Source of the DNA: Cellvibrio sp. PSBB006
GTDB taxonomy: Bacteria; Pseudomonadota; Gammaproteobacteria; Pseudomonadales; Cellvibrionaceae
DNA: 64,000 bases
Reading direction: 5' to 3'
Assembly (NCBI RefSeq): GCF_002162135.1
Contig: NZ_CP021382.1
Coordinates: 620,001 to 684,000 of the forward strand
Under the pieces are notes generated by a model. It was given only the letters and a program-made list of their open reading frames with translations, was not told where the DNA came from and did no database searches. The translations under genes were made by a program, and so were the position numbers. Each line of letters begins with the position of its first letter. Positions within the stretch are counted from its first letter, which is position 1. Positions 63,854 through 64,000 of this stretch are shown in pieces.

Positions 63854-64000
63854 GATGATGGTCTCCGTGGTGTTCGTTCTGAGGCTCACTCGGTCTGGCG
63901 GGGGGCGTATCGCCCGCTGGCTCGGCAAATGGCAGGTTCTTGCCAACGGCGAGTATCAAGGCTGTGCGTGCTTGCCAATAGTGTTTGGTCGCTTCGATAT
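63846..64000 (-). CDS. TolC-family outer membrane protein, C-terminal fragment
   Basis: Fifty codons in the frame entering from the right edge read as the last helix of a TolC/CusC-like channel (IEATKHYWQARTALILAVGK), followed by a Pro-rich tail ending EHHGDHHD. The form YWQARTALILAVG is typical of heavy-metal OMFs just before the C-terminus, and the His-rich end suggests metal binding. It overlaps the oxidase start by 8 nt, indicating a copper-efflux operon (probably CusABC-like) that continues outside the window. It is too short for most gene callers. Confidence 0.72.
   Translation of the reverse strand, partial: IEATKHYWQARTALILAVGKNLPFAEPAGDTPPARPSEPQNEHHGDHHHD

Overview
The window looks like a chromosomal segment of a gammaproteobacterium of the Cellvibrionaceae, probably Cellvibrio or a close relative. 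This is inferred from gene content and order, protein resemblance to Pseudomonas (ThrH, MupP, the mltD-gloB-rnhA-dnaQ order) and moderate GC. It is mostly densely packed housekeeping DNA. I see no tRNA, rRNA, CRISPR array, prophage or intact insertion sequence.

Left part (1-12150): the end of a peptide ABC permease and its two-cassette ATPase run rightward and meet a complete yejABEF-type peptide importer running leftward; the two ATPase genes overlap tail to tail. The importer is collinear with mltD (lytic transglycosylase) and gloB. Divergently follow a methyltransferase-like gene, rnhA and dnaQ. Next (12368-17404) come a degenerate Hpt-like protein, nudC, a membrane protein, sohB and msrA, the last ending inside a REP-like palindrome. 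On the minus strand lies mtaD-ubiG-mupP-yciK, divergent from gyrA-pheA-tyrA.

Middle (26500-37000): sulfate activation (cysDN, no cysC) plus an iron-sulfur type CysH nearby, which together fit direct APS reduction; comEA-like, pyrF, cmk; the sugar nucleotide set manB-galU-manC; thrH. An RND efflux pair, a PRC-barrel protein, a dienelactone-hydrolase-like protein, pabB and an unknown lipoprotein lead to 45500.

The accessory highlight is 45762-58815: (i) an inner-membrane GAF-like/HlyD chimera, (ii) a PqqD-like/M50 zinc protease/HlyD chimera, (iii) a periplasmic adaptor, (iv) a 2153-residue surface-type protein with an N-terminal LEPR-XLL motif, a DUF4347 domain with a His/Cys pair, a duplicated multi-domain array and a C-terminal membrane anchor, and (v) a membrane diguanylate cyclase 9 nt downstream. 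I interpret this as a candidate undescribed system for processing or exporting a giant envelope protein and coupling it to c-di-GMP. A 106-bp nested inverted repeat sits just upstream.

Right end: a DUF2339 membrane protein, a DUF6445-like putative 2-oxoglutarate/iron oxygenase, and on the minus strand a Tat-exported multicopper oxidase preceded by the His-rich tail of a TolC-family protein, suggesting a copper-handling operon continuing outside the window.
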